Origin: Dolomedes plantarius | Taxonomy: Eukaryota; Arthropoda; Arachnida; Araneae; Dolomedidae | Direction: 5' to 3' | Assembly (NCBI GenBank): GCA_907164885.2 | Contig: OU015493.1 | Coordinates: 125,145,070-125,209,069 of the forward strand | DNA length: 64,000 bases | Shown: positions 45,343 to 55,674 of the stretch, piece after piece | Layout of the letters: each line of letters begins with the position of its first letter | How positions within the stretch are numbered: position 1 is the first letter of the stretch | Position numbers and translations under genes: made by a program | Notes under the pieces: generated by a model | Told to the model about the DNA's origin: nothing | Seen by the model: only the letters and a program-made list of their open reading frames with translations | Databases searched by the model: none

Positions 45343-46473
45343 CACACAAAGAGAGAGATGAGATGAGACCCAAATTCAACGTTCCTCCTTCTTAAAATAA
45401 ATCTAAACACATTCCCTCAGGCTGAAAAGTAATCCAAGAGATCAAAGAGAAACTCATTTATTGATGATTTGAGATGTGAACTTTAGAAGATAGACAATCA
45501 CGAATTCACACGGCAAAGAGATTTCAGCCCCGATTTCCTTTGCATATTCAACTAGAAAACTGCGAAGCTAAAGCTTGAGTAGGATCAATCGGTACCGAAA
45601 ATCGGGGATTTTATTGGCACTGGTCATCACTATGAGTAAGAAAAATGTTCTTATATATATATGCTACGGTAAAAAAATATAAGAGCTTGATACACAACGT
45701 AAAATTTTAGTCGTAGCGACACAAATGGTCAAAACTTCAGTTAAAAGCGCAATTTCATATTTAAAATATAAAATTATTACATCATTACTAAGAGAGAGAG
45801 ACTACGGACAAGAGATCATGATGAGAGTAAATGTAAAAACGTAATTATACATCAGTTCACAACCCAAGTTCTCGATGTGGACCCTTCCTGGGGTCAGAAT
45901 TGTCATTGGGAATATAAATATTAAAGTCTAGCATTGACAAATATGGCAATGTACTGTATACTTAAATATGCATGCTGTCTGCTTTTTCTCACGGGTAAAT
46001 TTAACTCAAAGCTCACCTGAGTGTTAGTATAAAAATTACGAAAAGTTTAAAAGGGGTTAATAAAGTTAGTAATTTATCGCACAAATTAAATCAGGGAATG
46101 AGAAATATATATCTATGGCGTTATAGCAGATGTTGATATGTCCGAAAAATTCATTTTTTTTTAAAGTTGATATGTCACACTTAAAATTGGTTCTTTAATG
46201 TGGCATATGAGCTGATAGTGGAATTATGAAATAATACTAAGTCATTCACGTTGGAAAATGGTGTTATGTATAATAGAGGTAATACTTTGTCTCTAATTGA
46301 ATATTTTTGTCCCTAATTGAAAATTTTTCTTGAAGATCAGCCATATATTTGGAGCTGAATATGAATATTAACTGAAGAATATTTGGAATGAAAAACTTAA
46401 TTGAGCGATTTTATATTTTGCTACAAAAGTTACTTGTTTAATTTGCCAAAAACGAAAAAATGACGTATCAACA
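45343..46473. other. Unique stretch, no supported gene
   Basis: A plus-strand acceptor-like GAGATTTCAG near 45515-45524 leads into a 16-codon frame (PRFPLHIQLENCEAKA) and a stop. Too little to call an exon. Confidence 0.25.
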
Positions 46474-46485
46474 TCTGTGTGTGTG

Positions 46486-46546
<61 letters not shown>
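46474..46546. repeat. (GT)n/(AT)n microsatellite
   Basis: Compound dinucleotide repeat. Confidence 0.95.
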
Positions 46547-46549
<3 letters not shown>

Positions 46550-47183
46550 AGAGAATGAAGAAACGTAATCGAATTCCTTACTTCTCTGAGAATAAAGTTA
46601 TCACTAAAATTCTGAACAAGAGACGCCATTGGCAAATCTCATTACTCATTTCCTTAACGTTAGATGCTGTATTTCACTCCGAAAATCTATACGATAGTCA
46701 AAATAATCAAAATGAATCTCATTATTACCCTTTTAAAGATTAATGCGCTTTGAGATAAAATTTTCTGTCGTTACTGATTCTTATTTGCTAACGTAGTGAG
46801 AGAGTTGAAAATGAGATTTATAAATTCACGTACGTCGTTAAAAGCCTTTCCTTGTAATATGTTAATGGTTAATTTCTAATCGTGTTATTAGAAGTTCCCT
46901 TCACAAGCTCTCTATTCCTCTGCTCCACGTGCAAGACCTAGAGAGATTTTTTCTCTTTGTTTAATACCCCATTTTAATAAATGGAATCTGTTAGAGTGAG
47001 TGCGGTTCAAATTATTAATGAATATCTGCATGTGCCCATGGGATGTACGTAATGATACAAACAACTATTGGAAGACGATTATTGTTAGAACCATCGATTT
47101 TCAGGATGGGAATAATTAAAAGTAATTTTTCTAATCTATCTGGAGTTATGACTCATAATATAAACCGTCAGTATGGATCCACC
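46547..47183. other. AT-rich stretch, no gene seen
   Basis: A 62-codon frame at 46555-46743 has no recognisable motif. Confidence 0.3.
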
Positions 47184-47187
47184 TTAT

Positions 47188-47611
47188 GTCTTCTGTGTAC
47201 TAATCCTATTGGATTTGTTCATCTCAATGTTAACCTATGGAGGAAATTTGTCGAAGGATTGCCGACTTGGATTTAAACTTTAAAAAAAAATTGTACTCCA
47301 TAATAGAGAAAGAAATTTTGCACTTTGGGACTTTTTCGTTTTTTTTTACAAAAAATGCAAATAAAATTTTAATATTTAAATTATTTGAGGGGAAAAATCT
47401 GGTATAATGTGTTTTAAACACTCCTAAATTCCTGTGGTGGACGAAATTTATGAAATGGATCCTGTTGCAAGGTGCTGAAAAGTTCAGGCTATCTGAAAAT
47501 ACCATTTTTACTGGATTATCAGCATTTATGTAGCTGTAAATAGTAGACACATTTTCTCCTTAGGTTAATATTGAGGTGAGCTAATCCAATAGGTTTAGTA
47601 CACAACAGCAT
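47188..47611 (+). mobile_element. MITE family B, copy 2
   Basis: Colinear with 3701-4126: TCTTCTGTGTACTAATCC at the left, TGAGGTGAGCTAATCCAATA at the right, shared GTCGAAGGATTGCCGACTTG and TTTATGTAGCTGTAAATAGT. The right flank is TTAA (47612-47615); the left is TTAT, one mutation from TTAA. Confidence 0.88.
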
Positions 47612-47615
47612 TTAA

Positions 47616-48298
47616 CGTAGCTTAAATCTTCCTTTAGACATTGTTTGTAATTTTTGGGAAACACCATATCACTCTTAGTGAGTGTCTAGCTATAAGGGAA
47701 CACATGATTGCATTTTAAACTTCACATTTAATTTTTGGGTATCTTCACATTTTTTAATTTCTTACGTACAGCTTCTCAATGCTGAGCTACCATTTTGTAT
47801 TTTTCCCCTTTGCTCTAGGTTAGAAATGATAATATTATCGATAAAGACTCCATTGCATCATGCCCTTTATGATCCAGATTCAACTTCGTACCTCCTACAT
47901 CAATAAATTCTTGAGCTTTTCTTCTCACATAAGCTTAATATATACCCACTTTAACTCTTTATAATCCTGTATTAAAAAGTTTGGGGATTAAGGCCACACT
48001 TGACGCTAGATGATTCTATAAGCCCCTATTGATACCCTCTTGACTTGTGTGCTGGTGCCTAATCTTTTTGAAAGGCAGACAAGTCTTATACAAGCAACTT
48101 TTTGGTTCTGATAAGTCTCTTCTTCAGATTCTAATAAGTCTTTTCTCTTAATCAAAAGAAGAGACTTATCAGAAAGAGCTTTTACCAGTTTCATTAAAAT
48201 GCGATGTTATTTAAAAATATTTTGGAACGTTGTAATAGTTTTTTAGGGAACAGTATGAACTATTTCACGTAGATACTGTCCTTTTGATTATTATAATT
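47616..48298. other. Unique stretch with an 18-bp perfect inverted repeat
   Basis: TCTGATAAGTCTCTTCTT (48107-48124) is exactly complementary to AAGAAGAGACTTATCAGA (48156-48173), with a third related copy TCTAATAAGTCTTTTC between them. No gene seen. Confidence 0.55.
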
Positions 48299-48309
48299 AT
48301 ATACTTGAT

Positions 48310-48669
48310 GGGCCCGTGGCAGCCTATTGGTAGTGCGTTTGGCTGCGGATGGAGGGTGCTCCGTTAGAATCCCGAAGGGCGCCATTGAATGCCTTCATGT
48401 CTAGGCCGGAAATGAACACGTTAAATCAGCATACCGGAAAGTCCTTCCATATGGTCAGAGGTGGGGGGAAGGTACGGGCCCTACTTATGTCGCCCCTGTG
48501 AGTGTTCGGTCGAAATTGAGGGGGCACCTGGCAAAGTCAGACACCGACCCTTGTGGTGTCATTGTAAACTGGAGCCGCATTCTTCTTGCCCGCAGCCCTC
48601 TATGGACTAGGTCAAGAATGTTCAGGCCAGTTGATGGGGACATAAGTCACAACAATAACACAATAGATC
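48310..48669 (+). mobile_element. tRNA-derived SINE (family S4), complete
   Basis: Starts GGGCCCGTGGCAGCCTATTG (A-box region), decayed B box GTTAGAATCCC, body with AACACGTTAAATCAGC and CCGGAAAGTCCTTCC, tail CACAACAATAACACAATA. The 11-bp repeat ATATACTTGAT flanks it at 48299-48309 and 48670-48680, which fixes both ends. Confidence 0.92.
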
Positions 48670-48782
48670 ATATACTTGATTGTTAAACAGTCTTTCATTT
48701 GAAAAAATAATATTTCATTAGCAACATGTCTTTCCGGTTGCAGTTCAGAGTATCCAATTATTTCTTTATTGCTCCTCCCGAT

Positions 48783-48937
48783 TTAAGTATAAATTACTTT
48801 TTGTTTATAAGCTTCTGAGGCGTAGAGTTCACAGCATGAGATTTCCTTCTCACCAATGGTAAGGACATCAGCTTCGAAGACCACAGCACTTTCGATTCCG
48901 GAATCCGCCGAATGGTCATTAAAGTGTGGATCGACAG
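48783..48937 (-). CDS. Candidate host coding exon (terminal or internal)
   Basis: A strong minus-strand acceptor (TTATTGCTCTTTTCAG) leads into a frame reading DPHFNDHSADSGIESAVVFE, then ADVLTIGEKEISCCELYASE and AYKQKVIYT before TAA at 48783-48785. AATAAA follows at 48765-48770, so this could be a terminal exon with a very short 3' UTR. Alternatively a good donor (ATTG|GTGAGA) ends it at 48854, giving an 84-bp internal exon. In that form it leaves one base over and cannot join directly to the 29401-29570 exon, which starts on a codon boundary. It may belong to the same gene through a missing exon, or to another gene. No domain recognised. Confidence 0.55.
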
Positions 48938-49462
48938 CTGAAAAGAGCAATAAAGGGTTATTACAAAGTACACATCAAATATTAACTATTGAACCAAAAT
49001 CATCATCTTCGTAAAATATACAAAAATAAATACGCCAAGGAGCTCATTTTTATCCCCACTCCTATCAAGCGGTTGTTTTAAGCTTTTAATTTAAGATCTC
49101 ATTTAATAATAATTTCAGATCCCCCACTTTTTTTGGCAAATGTAATCTCTGTGATAATGTTTTAGGTAGACTAGAAAAACTTTTGTCTCCGATATTTTTT
49201 AAAACACTGCTTTTATTCAATCTCTTGTTAATCCAGTTTTGGCACAGATACGATTTATTCCAAAGCTTCCCGTTCGTTTGAAAACCTATCAAGTCCCAAT
49301 GGCGGCTCCAAGCGGGGGGGGGGGAGTAGTTGCAATCTCCCCCCCCCAAAAAAAAAAGCCCGGAGTATTTTTTTTTTCATAGTCTAAAATTATATAATCG
49401 TAGACCTAATGCTAAATGAGTTTAAATTTAAAATGAGACGATGCTTATTTCTTATATACTCG
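48938..49462. other. Stretch with a possible hAT end
   Basis: AATGGCGGCTCCAAGCGGGG at about 49299-49318 resembles the hAT terminus CAGTGGCGGATCCA, and GACTTGAGCCGTCATG at 50524-50539 could be its inverted partner around the nested mariner below. No 8-bp duplication was found. An 87-codon minus-strand frame (49086-49349) is unrecognised. Confidence 0.3.
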
Positions 49463-49464
49463 TA

Positions 49465-50426
49465 TAGTCAATAAGTTCGGGGACTACCCTCCCCCCTCAT
49501 GCCCGGTGTGTGGGGGAACCGAAATAACGATGTGGTTTGCAAGTCTGGTTATCTGTGTGCGCGTGAGACGTCACATGACGCTTTGCACAACTGCTAAGGC
49601 ACGCAGCCCACCATTTGGCTGCAGACTGTCAGCCTATGATGTCGATGTAGCAAAATGTCCTTTTTGGAGCATCGTTCCAACATTAAATTCTGCTACAAAT
49701 TAGGACCACTGCATAAACGTTACGGTTACTGCAAAAAGCTTATCGAGACGAAGATATGTGCAGATCGAAAGTTTTCAAATGGTACAGCTTGTTTAAAAAT
49801 GGGAGAGACGCTGTTGCAGATGATCCGCGAAGTAGGTGGCCAGTGACCCTACAAACGGAGGCGAACATCCAACGGGTAGGAGCAGTAGTTGTTTGGTTGG
49901 TTGAAGTTTATTGGCGAAAATTCCAGAAAGGACAAGCTGCGCCAAACACAAGGTAACATCGTCAACAAATGGTATGTACAGGTTCTTCGTCGTCTCCGGG
50001 AGGCAATCCGTGGTAAACGTCCACACGTTTGAAAATCCAACATGTGGATGTTGTTGCATGACAATGTCCCGGCGCACCGATCCCTGATGGTGCAACAAGC
50101 CCTTGCTAAGCACAGCACCACAGTTCTGCCACATCCCCCGTATTCCCCAGACCTCGCTCCTTGCGATTTCTACCTGTTCCCGAAACTGAAAGATCGCATC
50201 AAGGGCAAGCGGTTTGCAAATGCCGAAGAAGTGATGGCAACAGCGACAACCGCTTTACGACAACTCTCACGCAACAGTTTCCAGGACTGTTTCCAGAAGC
50301 TGTATCAACGCTGGCAGAAGTGTATAATAATTGCTGAAGGACATTATTTTGAAGGTGATTGTGTTCAGAAGACTTTGTAAGTGTATTCGTTATTGCAGTA
50401 AATATAGTACCCGAATTTATTGACTG
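49465..50426 (+). mobile_element. mariner transposon, internally deleted
   Basis: Ends pair as TAGTCAATAAGTTCGGGGAC (left) and CAGTCAATAAATTCGGGTAC (right, reverse complement), flanked by TA at 49463-49464 and 50427-50428. At 962 bp it lacks the central part of the transposase. Confidence 0.88.
49640..50380 (+). pseudogene. mariner transposase, central deletion and frameshifts
   Basis: N-terminal HTH block LEHRSNIKFCYKLG, then KVFKWYSLFKNGRDAVADDP in another frame, a jump to VLRRLREAIRGKRPHV, a stop, then LLHDNVPAHRSLMVQQALAK and LPHPPYSPDLAPCDFYLFPK, KRFANAEEVM and a stop after GDCVQKTL. The second (HDN, 50060-50062) and third (CDF, 50165-50167) aspartates are 34 residues apart, the DD34D spacing of mariner. 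The first aspartate and the second DNA-binding helix are deleted. Confidence 0.88.
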
Positions 50427-50431
50427 TACGG

Positions 50432-50432
50432 G

Positions 50433-50465
<33 letters not shown>

Positions 50466-50517
50466 TATATATATAACCCTAAGAACCAACGTTGCCCCCC
50501 CCCCCCGAAAAAAAAAA
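50432..50517. repeat. (AT)n then poly-C/poly-A tract
   Basis: Dinucleotide run to about 50475, then C and A homopolymers that mirror a similar C/A tract at about 49330-49360. Confidence 0.85.
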
Positions 50518-50759
50518 ACTCTGGACTTGAGCCGTCATGTCCTGTTAGCAAATCTCATTAATTTTTGCAAATAAATAATTTTACAATTAATTTCAATATC
50601 ATTTCAATATCAGTTTATAAACGAAAAGAAAAATTAAAATTTTAAAATAATTTCTGATCTTATAATGTACATTTTGTGAAATAATATCTAATGTTGCCCA
50701 CCAGAAAATAGTTTTATTAAAAAATTATATGTAATTTCTTGTCACTTGCATATGGACCA

Positions 50760-50994
50760 TTTATTTTCAAAGTGGTGTAAGTCCATTTAAAAAGAAAAGA
50801 GATATCACATAATTTGTGATTTATTTAGTGTAAACTTTTTATTTATAACTAGTTAATGTTTAATATCTTAAAAAATGCCAATCCTTTGTTCAACTAAAAA
50901 ATGGCCAATAAAGAAAATTGCGTTGCGACTAATATGCTAACCTTAAATTTTCTCGAAACAACAAAAAATGGACTTGCACCCCTTTCAAAATAAA
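50760..50994. mobile_element. Short inverted-repeat element, about 235 bp
   Basis: TTTATTTTCAAAGTGGTGTA continuing to AGTCCATTT is matched in inverted orientation at the right end (29 bp, four mismatches or fewer). AT-rich interior, no coding, no clear target duplication. Confidence 0.6.
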
Positions 50995-51785
50995 AGGGGC
51001 CTTATATTTAATGCATACTATAGCCGTAAACTAGATCATTAGGGATCAATAGAGAAAGAAACTTGCCTAAATCAATCTTCACATAACTAAAAATAAAAAG
51101 GACCAATGCCAAACGAAACTCGTTTAATTATCTGGTACAAAATGTATAGAGAGTTTCTAAGGGACACTCTACTTGAATTAGATTCAAACACAGTTCTTAC
51201 ATAAAAACAATGTTTATTTAAATATTTACATATGTCAATTTGCTTTTCAACAAAAAGCATACGTACTACTAGTACGAGATATATATAGCATTTATGCAAT
51301 GGAAATACAATTCAATATATATTCACTTGTATAACTACTCATTCAAGAAAAATACGCTTTGCAATACTCACAGATACTTTGAAAGTCAACCAGCAGTGCT
51401 GCCACGTAAATTTTTGGCCTAACAAGAACTCGCGTAGGTTTGAAGCAACCTAGCTATGCCTCCAGCGGCTGCTCGCAAAACTCAACTATTATTAAACCAG
51501 ACTCTAAACCTAGCTCCAGCTCGATACTTCGCTTCGTCAGCTCTACTCCTCCTTTCACTTCCTCTCACTTCCTCAACACTTCGTCGACCCTTCTTTAATC
51601 TAGCTGCTTGGTATTTATACCAACCACATATGCCGCAATTAGCATATCTTAAACGGCTTCTTTAAATTTATTGACTTAAAGTTCGATTATTGTGAATCGA
51701 ATCTTATGTAAGCCTTACAAATGTTTAAATTTTCTTTTAAAAGGGGAGTCACTCGAAACTCAAAAATACGTTTACTGAATGAACA
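50995..51785. other. Stretch with a possible LTR-like or promoter segment
   Basis: At 51400-51660 the base composition becomes GC-rich. On the minus strand there is a TATA-like GTATAAATAC (51611-51620) and, at 51707-51719, a palindromic TGTAAGGCTTACA that could start an LTR. No matching LTR end or duplication was found. The 69-codon plus-strand frame at 51456-51665 is probably not a gene. Confidence 0.25.
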
Positions 51786-51793
51786 CTGTAGAT

Positions 51794-52346
51794 CAGTGGA
51801 TCTCAAACGGTGATCCGAGTGAACCTAAGAATTGGTACGCGAGGTCATGAGTTATATAAGAAAAAATTGGTTTCATTGTTTCAAAACAACCGCTAATTTA
51901 AATAATCTTTTAAAATGGTGAAAAAATTTTTGGCTCCCAATTTTTTGTTCAAATTACATAAATTCCAGAATTACTTCCACTTTCTGATGTTTTGAGCACG
52001 AAAAAAAATCATTGTTCTGCTTAAAAATCTCTAATACGTTTTCTGTGTCGATGATGATTCGCAGCATCACAGCAATTTTGCAGTTTATAAAGCAAACGCA
52101 AGTTGAAAAATTCTCGTTTATTTTTGAGGTTTCCTAGGATTTTATGTTTGCTATTAAATTTTATTTTACGTTCAATTTGTTATTAAGTTTTTTGTCTCTT
52201 TTTATTAAAGTTGTTTACCACTCGTTCGTTTATTCAGAAAATAAAATCCATTTTTTTGCCTCTAAAAGAACTGGTCAGGAAGTGGTCCCCGACATTCATT
52301 TTTTTTTTCAAGTGGTCACTGATCAGCAAAAGGTTAAAAACTACTG
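51794..52346. mobile_element. hAT-type deletion derivative, 553 bp
   Basis: Ends CAGTGGATCTCAAACGGTGA and (reverse complement) CAGTAGTTTTTAACCTTTTG, both leading into GATC. The 8-bp flanks CTGTAGAT (51786-51793) and CTGTAGAC (52347-52354) match at seven positions, as expected of an old hAT duplication. An open frame at 52144-52386 runs out of the element and has no hAT domain. Confidence 0.85.
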
Positions 52347-52354
52347 CTGTAGAC

Positions 52355-52786
52355 AAAACACAAGAAAAATGTTAATATGTATTTAAATTACTTAAAAGCA
52401 TGAACTATTGGAAAAATCAAATTGACCTAGTTGAAAACTTCTCTTGTAAGAATTAATACGTAATCGCTCTCTGTTATTCAATATAAAATCGTTGCATTAA
52501 CATCCAAAGTCTAAAACCACATCAAAGTGCCTTGGAATCCCACACTTATTTCAAATTGATCTTTTTTTCCTTTATTGTGTTTTCATTCTCCAACGATGCT
52601 TCTGCGAGAAAATTTTCTTTGATTTAGACCTATTTCCGTCTCTCTGCGTGATAAGCTTGAAGATTTCTACAGATTATGCGGCAAGGAAAAGCAGGGATTA
52701 GACTGATTGGTTGAAAAGTACATTAGTCTCAAATGTTTTCAGATTCCTGTGAACTATACAGAAACTAACTAACTAACTAACTAACC
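52355..52786. other. AT-rich stretch, no gene seen
   Basis: No features recognised apart from a short (ACTA)n run at about 52762-52782. Confidence 0.3.
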
Positions 52787-52867
52787 CTATATATATATGT
52801 GTGTGTGTGTGTGTATATTTGTATGTATGTATGTATATATGTATATATAGATATGGACATATATGTA

Positions 52868-52937
<70 letters not shown>
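52787..52937. repeat. (GT)n/(ATGT)n/(AT)n microsatellite
   Basis: Compound simple repeat of about 150 bp. Confidence 0.95.
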
Positions 52938-52941
<4 letters not shown>

Positions 52942-54047
52942 CTTTAATTTTATAACGTATCAGAAGATTAGCAAGAATAAGAAATACTAGCCGGTAATAA
53001 AAAGATAGAAGTAGGTCACGCGCATATCTTAAAAATAACTTTTGATAGATGTCATTACTTTCTCAGTATATTCATGGCACTGTCCTCCTTTATATTTCTA
53101 ATATTCTTTTCTTAGAGTAATAATGATTCAAACAAAAATCAAACAATTTTGACCCTTGAATATCCTCACGTAATCTTATCTGTGTTCGATACATGTTTTT
53201 TTATTGTCTTGCATCCCAACAGTTAATAAAAGAATTTGCCCTTTTTTCTCTCACAGAGTACTTTTATATTCTTTTAAAATGAAACATTAGAGCTGAAAAG
53301 AAATATATGTCCCACAATTATGAGTCGATTTTTCGAGGAGATAAAACTATCCTTTGTGAAAGCCTCTAATATGATTCAGAACTTCGTTTATTTTTGCATT
53401 ACATTAAAGAATTTACATGCGCCGTTAAAAGTATTTTCATGTTGGATGTTTTTATGTTCTCCTTCGAACCCATTGTATTTGAGTCAAAAAAAGATATTCT
53501 AGGACGATGGGGGCGTGGGTTTTGCTGTCTTTCAACTATGATAAGGTTATGGAAAATGAGAATTCGCTGTTTATGAAATTTTACATCTTTCTGGAAAGTG
53601 AAAAAAAGTGCTTTTGAAATTTTCTTTTATGTGCTAAAGATAAACATTTATCTCTCGTTATTACTAACTCGCCACTGTTGCTACATCGGGCAATCGGTGA
53701 AGGGGTTTTTTTGGCTTTTAAAAAACTGCTGAATAACTAGTGAGAACAACAAATTTTATAAGCACAGCATTTTGTCCGCCATAGAAAAACTGAACAAATC
53801 GTGAAACAAACTGAACAGAACAAATCTGTCGCTATCAGTTTGAAAGCATGCATGAAAAAAACTGTTGTATATATAGTTAATATCCCATTAACTTTACCCA
53901 GAGCAGAGGAAATAAGAGATATGAATACAGATATTCCCCTTACGACCGAGACATTGGTCGTAAGTTGAGTTGGTCGTAAGTCGAGTTTTAAACTTTTTTT
54001 TGTATATTCATATACATATATTTTTTACTTTCATACGTAATTTAAAA
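52938..54047. other. AT-rich stretch, no supported gene
   Basis: Two overlapping 60-codon frames (53320-53576) have no recognisable motif. At 53940-53990 the phrase TTGGTCGTAAGT is repeated with small changes. Confidence 0.3.
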
Positions 54048-54049
54048 TA

Positions 54050-54601
54050 CAGGGTCATCGAAAAAGGTTGGACACATTTCGAAAGCTCATAATTCTAAAA
54101 GAAATTGAGCAAACGCAATAATATTCTTTTCAAACAACTTGGTAAGCGTCGAAGATTTCTAAATGTAACTGGTAAGCAACCGTGACACGGAATGTTGCGT
54201 AGAAGAGATGCAAGGTGGAAGAGGTCTTCGTTCGGCTTTCCGTTAGTGCATAGTCGACCGTTCAGGAGAAAGCTCAATATGTGTTGTGGTTAGCGGAGTA
54301 CAAATCTGGGGTTACGTCAAGAACATTGTTTACAGCGTAAAGGTACAGGACTCGACACATTTACGGGAGAGAATTGTCGATGCAATTGCCACAGTGACGC
54401 CAGACATGCTCCGTAACACCTGATTAGAGATTGATTATCGACTTGATATGTGTAGAGCAACCAACAGTGCTCATATTGAAACTTATAAAGGAAAAATTGT
54501 ATTAAATTCTGTACATTACACACCGAAAGAATTGTTTGTATTGTAATTATTTCATTAAATATGATTATATGAAATGTGTCCAACCTTTTTCGATGACCCT
54601 G
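54050..54601 (-). mobile_element. mariner-like MITE with 31-bp perfect inverted repeats
   Basis: Both ends read CAGGGTCATCGAAAAAGGTT followed by GGACACATTTC with no mismatch, flanked by TA (54048-54049, 54602-54603). The perfect ends suggest a young family. Coding remnants lie on the plus strand although the ends are symmetric. Confidence 0.92.
54263..54545 (+). pseudogene. mariner-like transposase, N- and C-terminal pieces fused
   Basis: QEKAQYVLWLAEYKS (start of the N-terminal helix-turn-helix) runs straight into WGYVKNIVYSVKVQDSTHLR, ERIVDAIATVTPDMLRNT and, after a stop, LEIDYRLDMCRATNSAHIET, the C-terminal block. The join near 54307 marks the deletion that removed the whole catalytic core. 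Confidence 0.8.
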
Positions 54602-54603
54602 TA

Positions 54604-55098
54604 CATTGTATTTAGAAGACATAAATTATTCTTCGTCATCACTAATTATTATGTTAGTAAAATCCATTGGTTAAGAATTTGCGACAGAAGATACATTGAA
54701 AGTTATCTAAAGTAGTTTGAACAGTTTTCGTCTTCTTTTCCTTGTATATAGTCTGGTAGCAAGCCAGATTTTCCTGAATACGACGACTTACACTTGTGAA
54801 TCTTCCTTCATTTGGATCCATTGCTTCTAATTGTGTAGTCTTTTATTAATATAATGAAAAGATGAAGCCATTTCTGAAGCCAATGAAAGTTTATTTGATT
54901 TATCGTGTGGATATCGAAACTATTGCATCATACATTTTTATTATTGCGTCACAAATTTCTGCAGTATTGCAGAATATTGCAACATATTTTTTAATAATTA
55001 TTTAATACATATAGGTGTGTACTGTACATTCAAAGGACAGTATTATCGAGGGAAAAAAATGTTTTTAATTTAAAAATGTCTGTCGAGTAATACCTGTA
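54604..55098. other. AT-rich stretch, no gene seen
   Basis: No features recognised. Confidence 0.3.
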
Positions 55099-55100
55099 TA

Positions 55101-55455
55101 TAGCGTGTCCGAAATAGATCTTTATAGATCTAAACATTGATAACAAAAATACGAACAGGTCAAATGAAATGCAGTTTGCGGCAAGGGAATGAAAAAATCT
55201 AACAGTTTTTATTTTTTTAAAGCTACCTGCAGTGTAGTTCTACCTGAGAGCTCCGTTAGTAGCACGAAGAATGTTGAGTTCGTAGTAGATTTCTCGCTAA
55301 CATTCGCGGGTTACAGTGAGGATTGCGAATTGTATCATTTCCTTTAAAAAGGAAATATCAAAAACAGGTGTTCAATAAGCAATGTCTTTAACGCAACCCC
55401 CGCAGAGAGAAATCCAGTGGAGTTATGTCGGGCGATTGCGGAGACCAAAGTATGA
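55101..55455 (-). mobile_element. mariner-like transposon, C-terminal fragment
   Basis: The left end TAGCGTGTCCGAAATAGATC after a TA is a typical terminus (consensus CAGGGTGTCC). On the minus strand, 55455 to about 55200 encodes WSPQSPDITPLDFSLRG, matching the block that carries the last catalytic aspartate (W-P-x-R-S-P-D-L-x-P-x-D-F), then PRMLARNLLRTQHSS after several stops. The rest of the element is missing. Confidence 0.7.
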
Positions 55456-55612
55456 AATTATGGTAACAAAAAAATAACTTATTCATCATCATTAATAGCA
55501 GCAGGCACTGCCTAGGCAAATGAAAACAAGACATCTTGTTTTTAAAAAGGTGTGAAACATGTAAAATTATTATGGCTATAAATTAGACGCCATAAACATA
55601 TTAAAAGGGATA

Positions 55613-55613
<1 letters not shown>

Positions 55614-55671
<58 letters not shown>
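55614..55671. repeat. (AT)n microsatellite
   Basis: Perfect dinucleotide run. Confidence 0.95.

Positions 55672-55674
<3 letters not shown>

Noticed and set aside
49086..49349. 87-codon minus-strand frame ending LLLNEILN
   Set aside because: Its start lies in a homopolymer and hAT-like end; no splice or family support.
51456..51665. Plus-strand frame rich in Ala, Leu and Ser
   Set aside because: Coincides with a GC-rich LTR-like or promoter-like segment read in the other direction; composition explains it.
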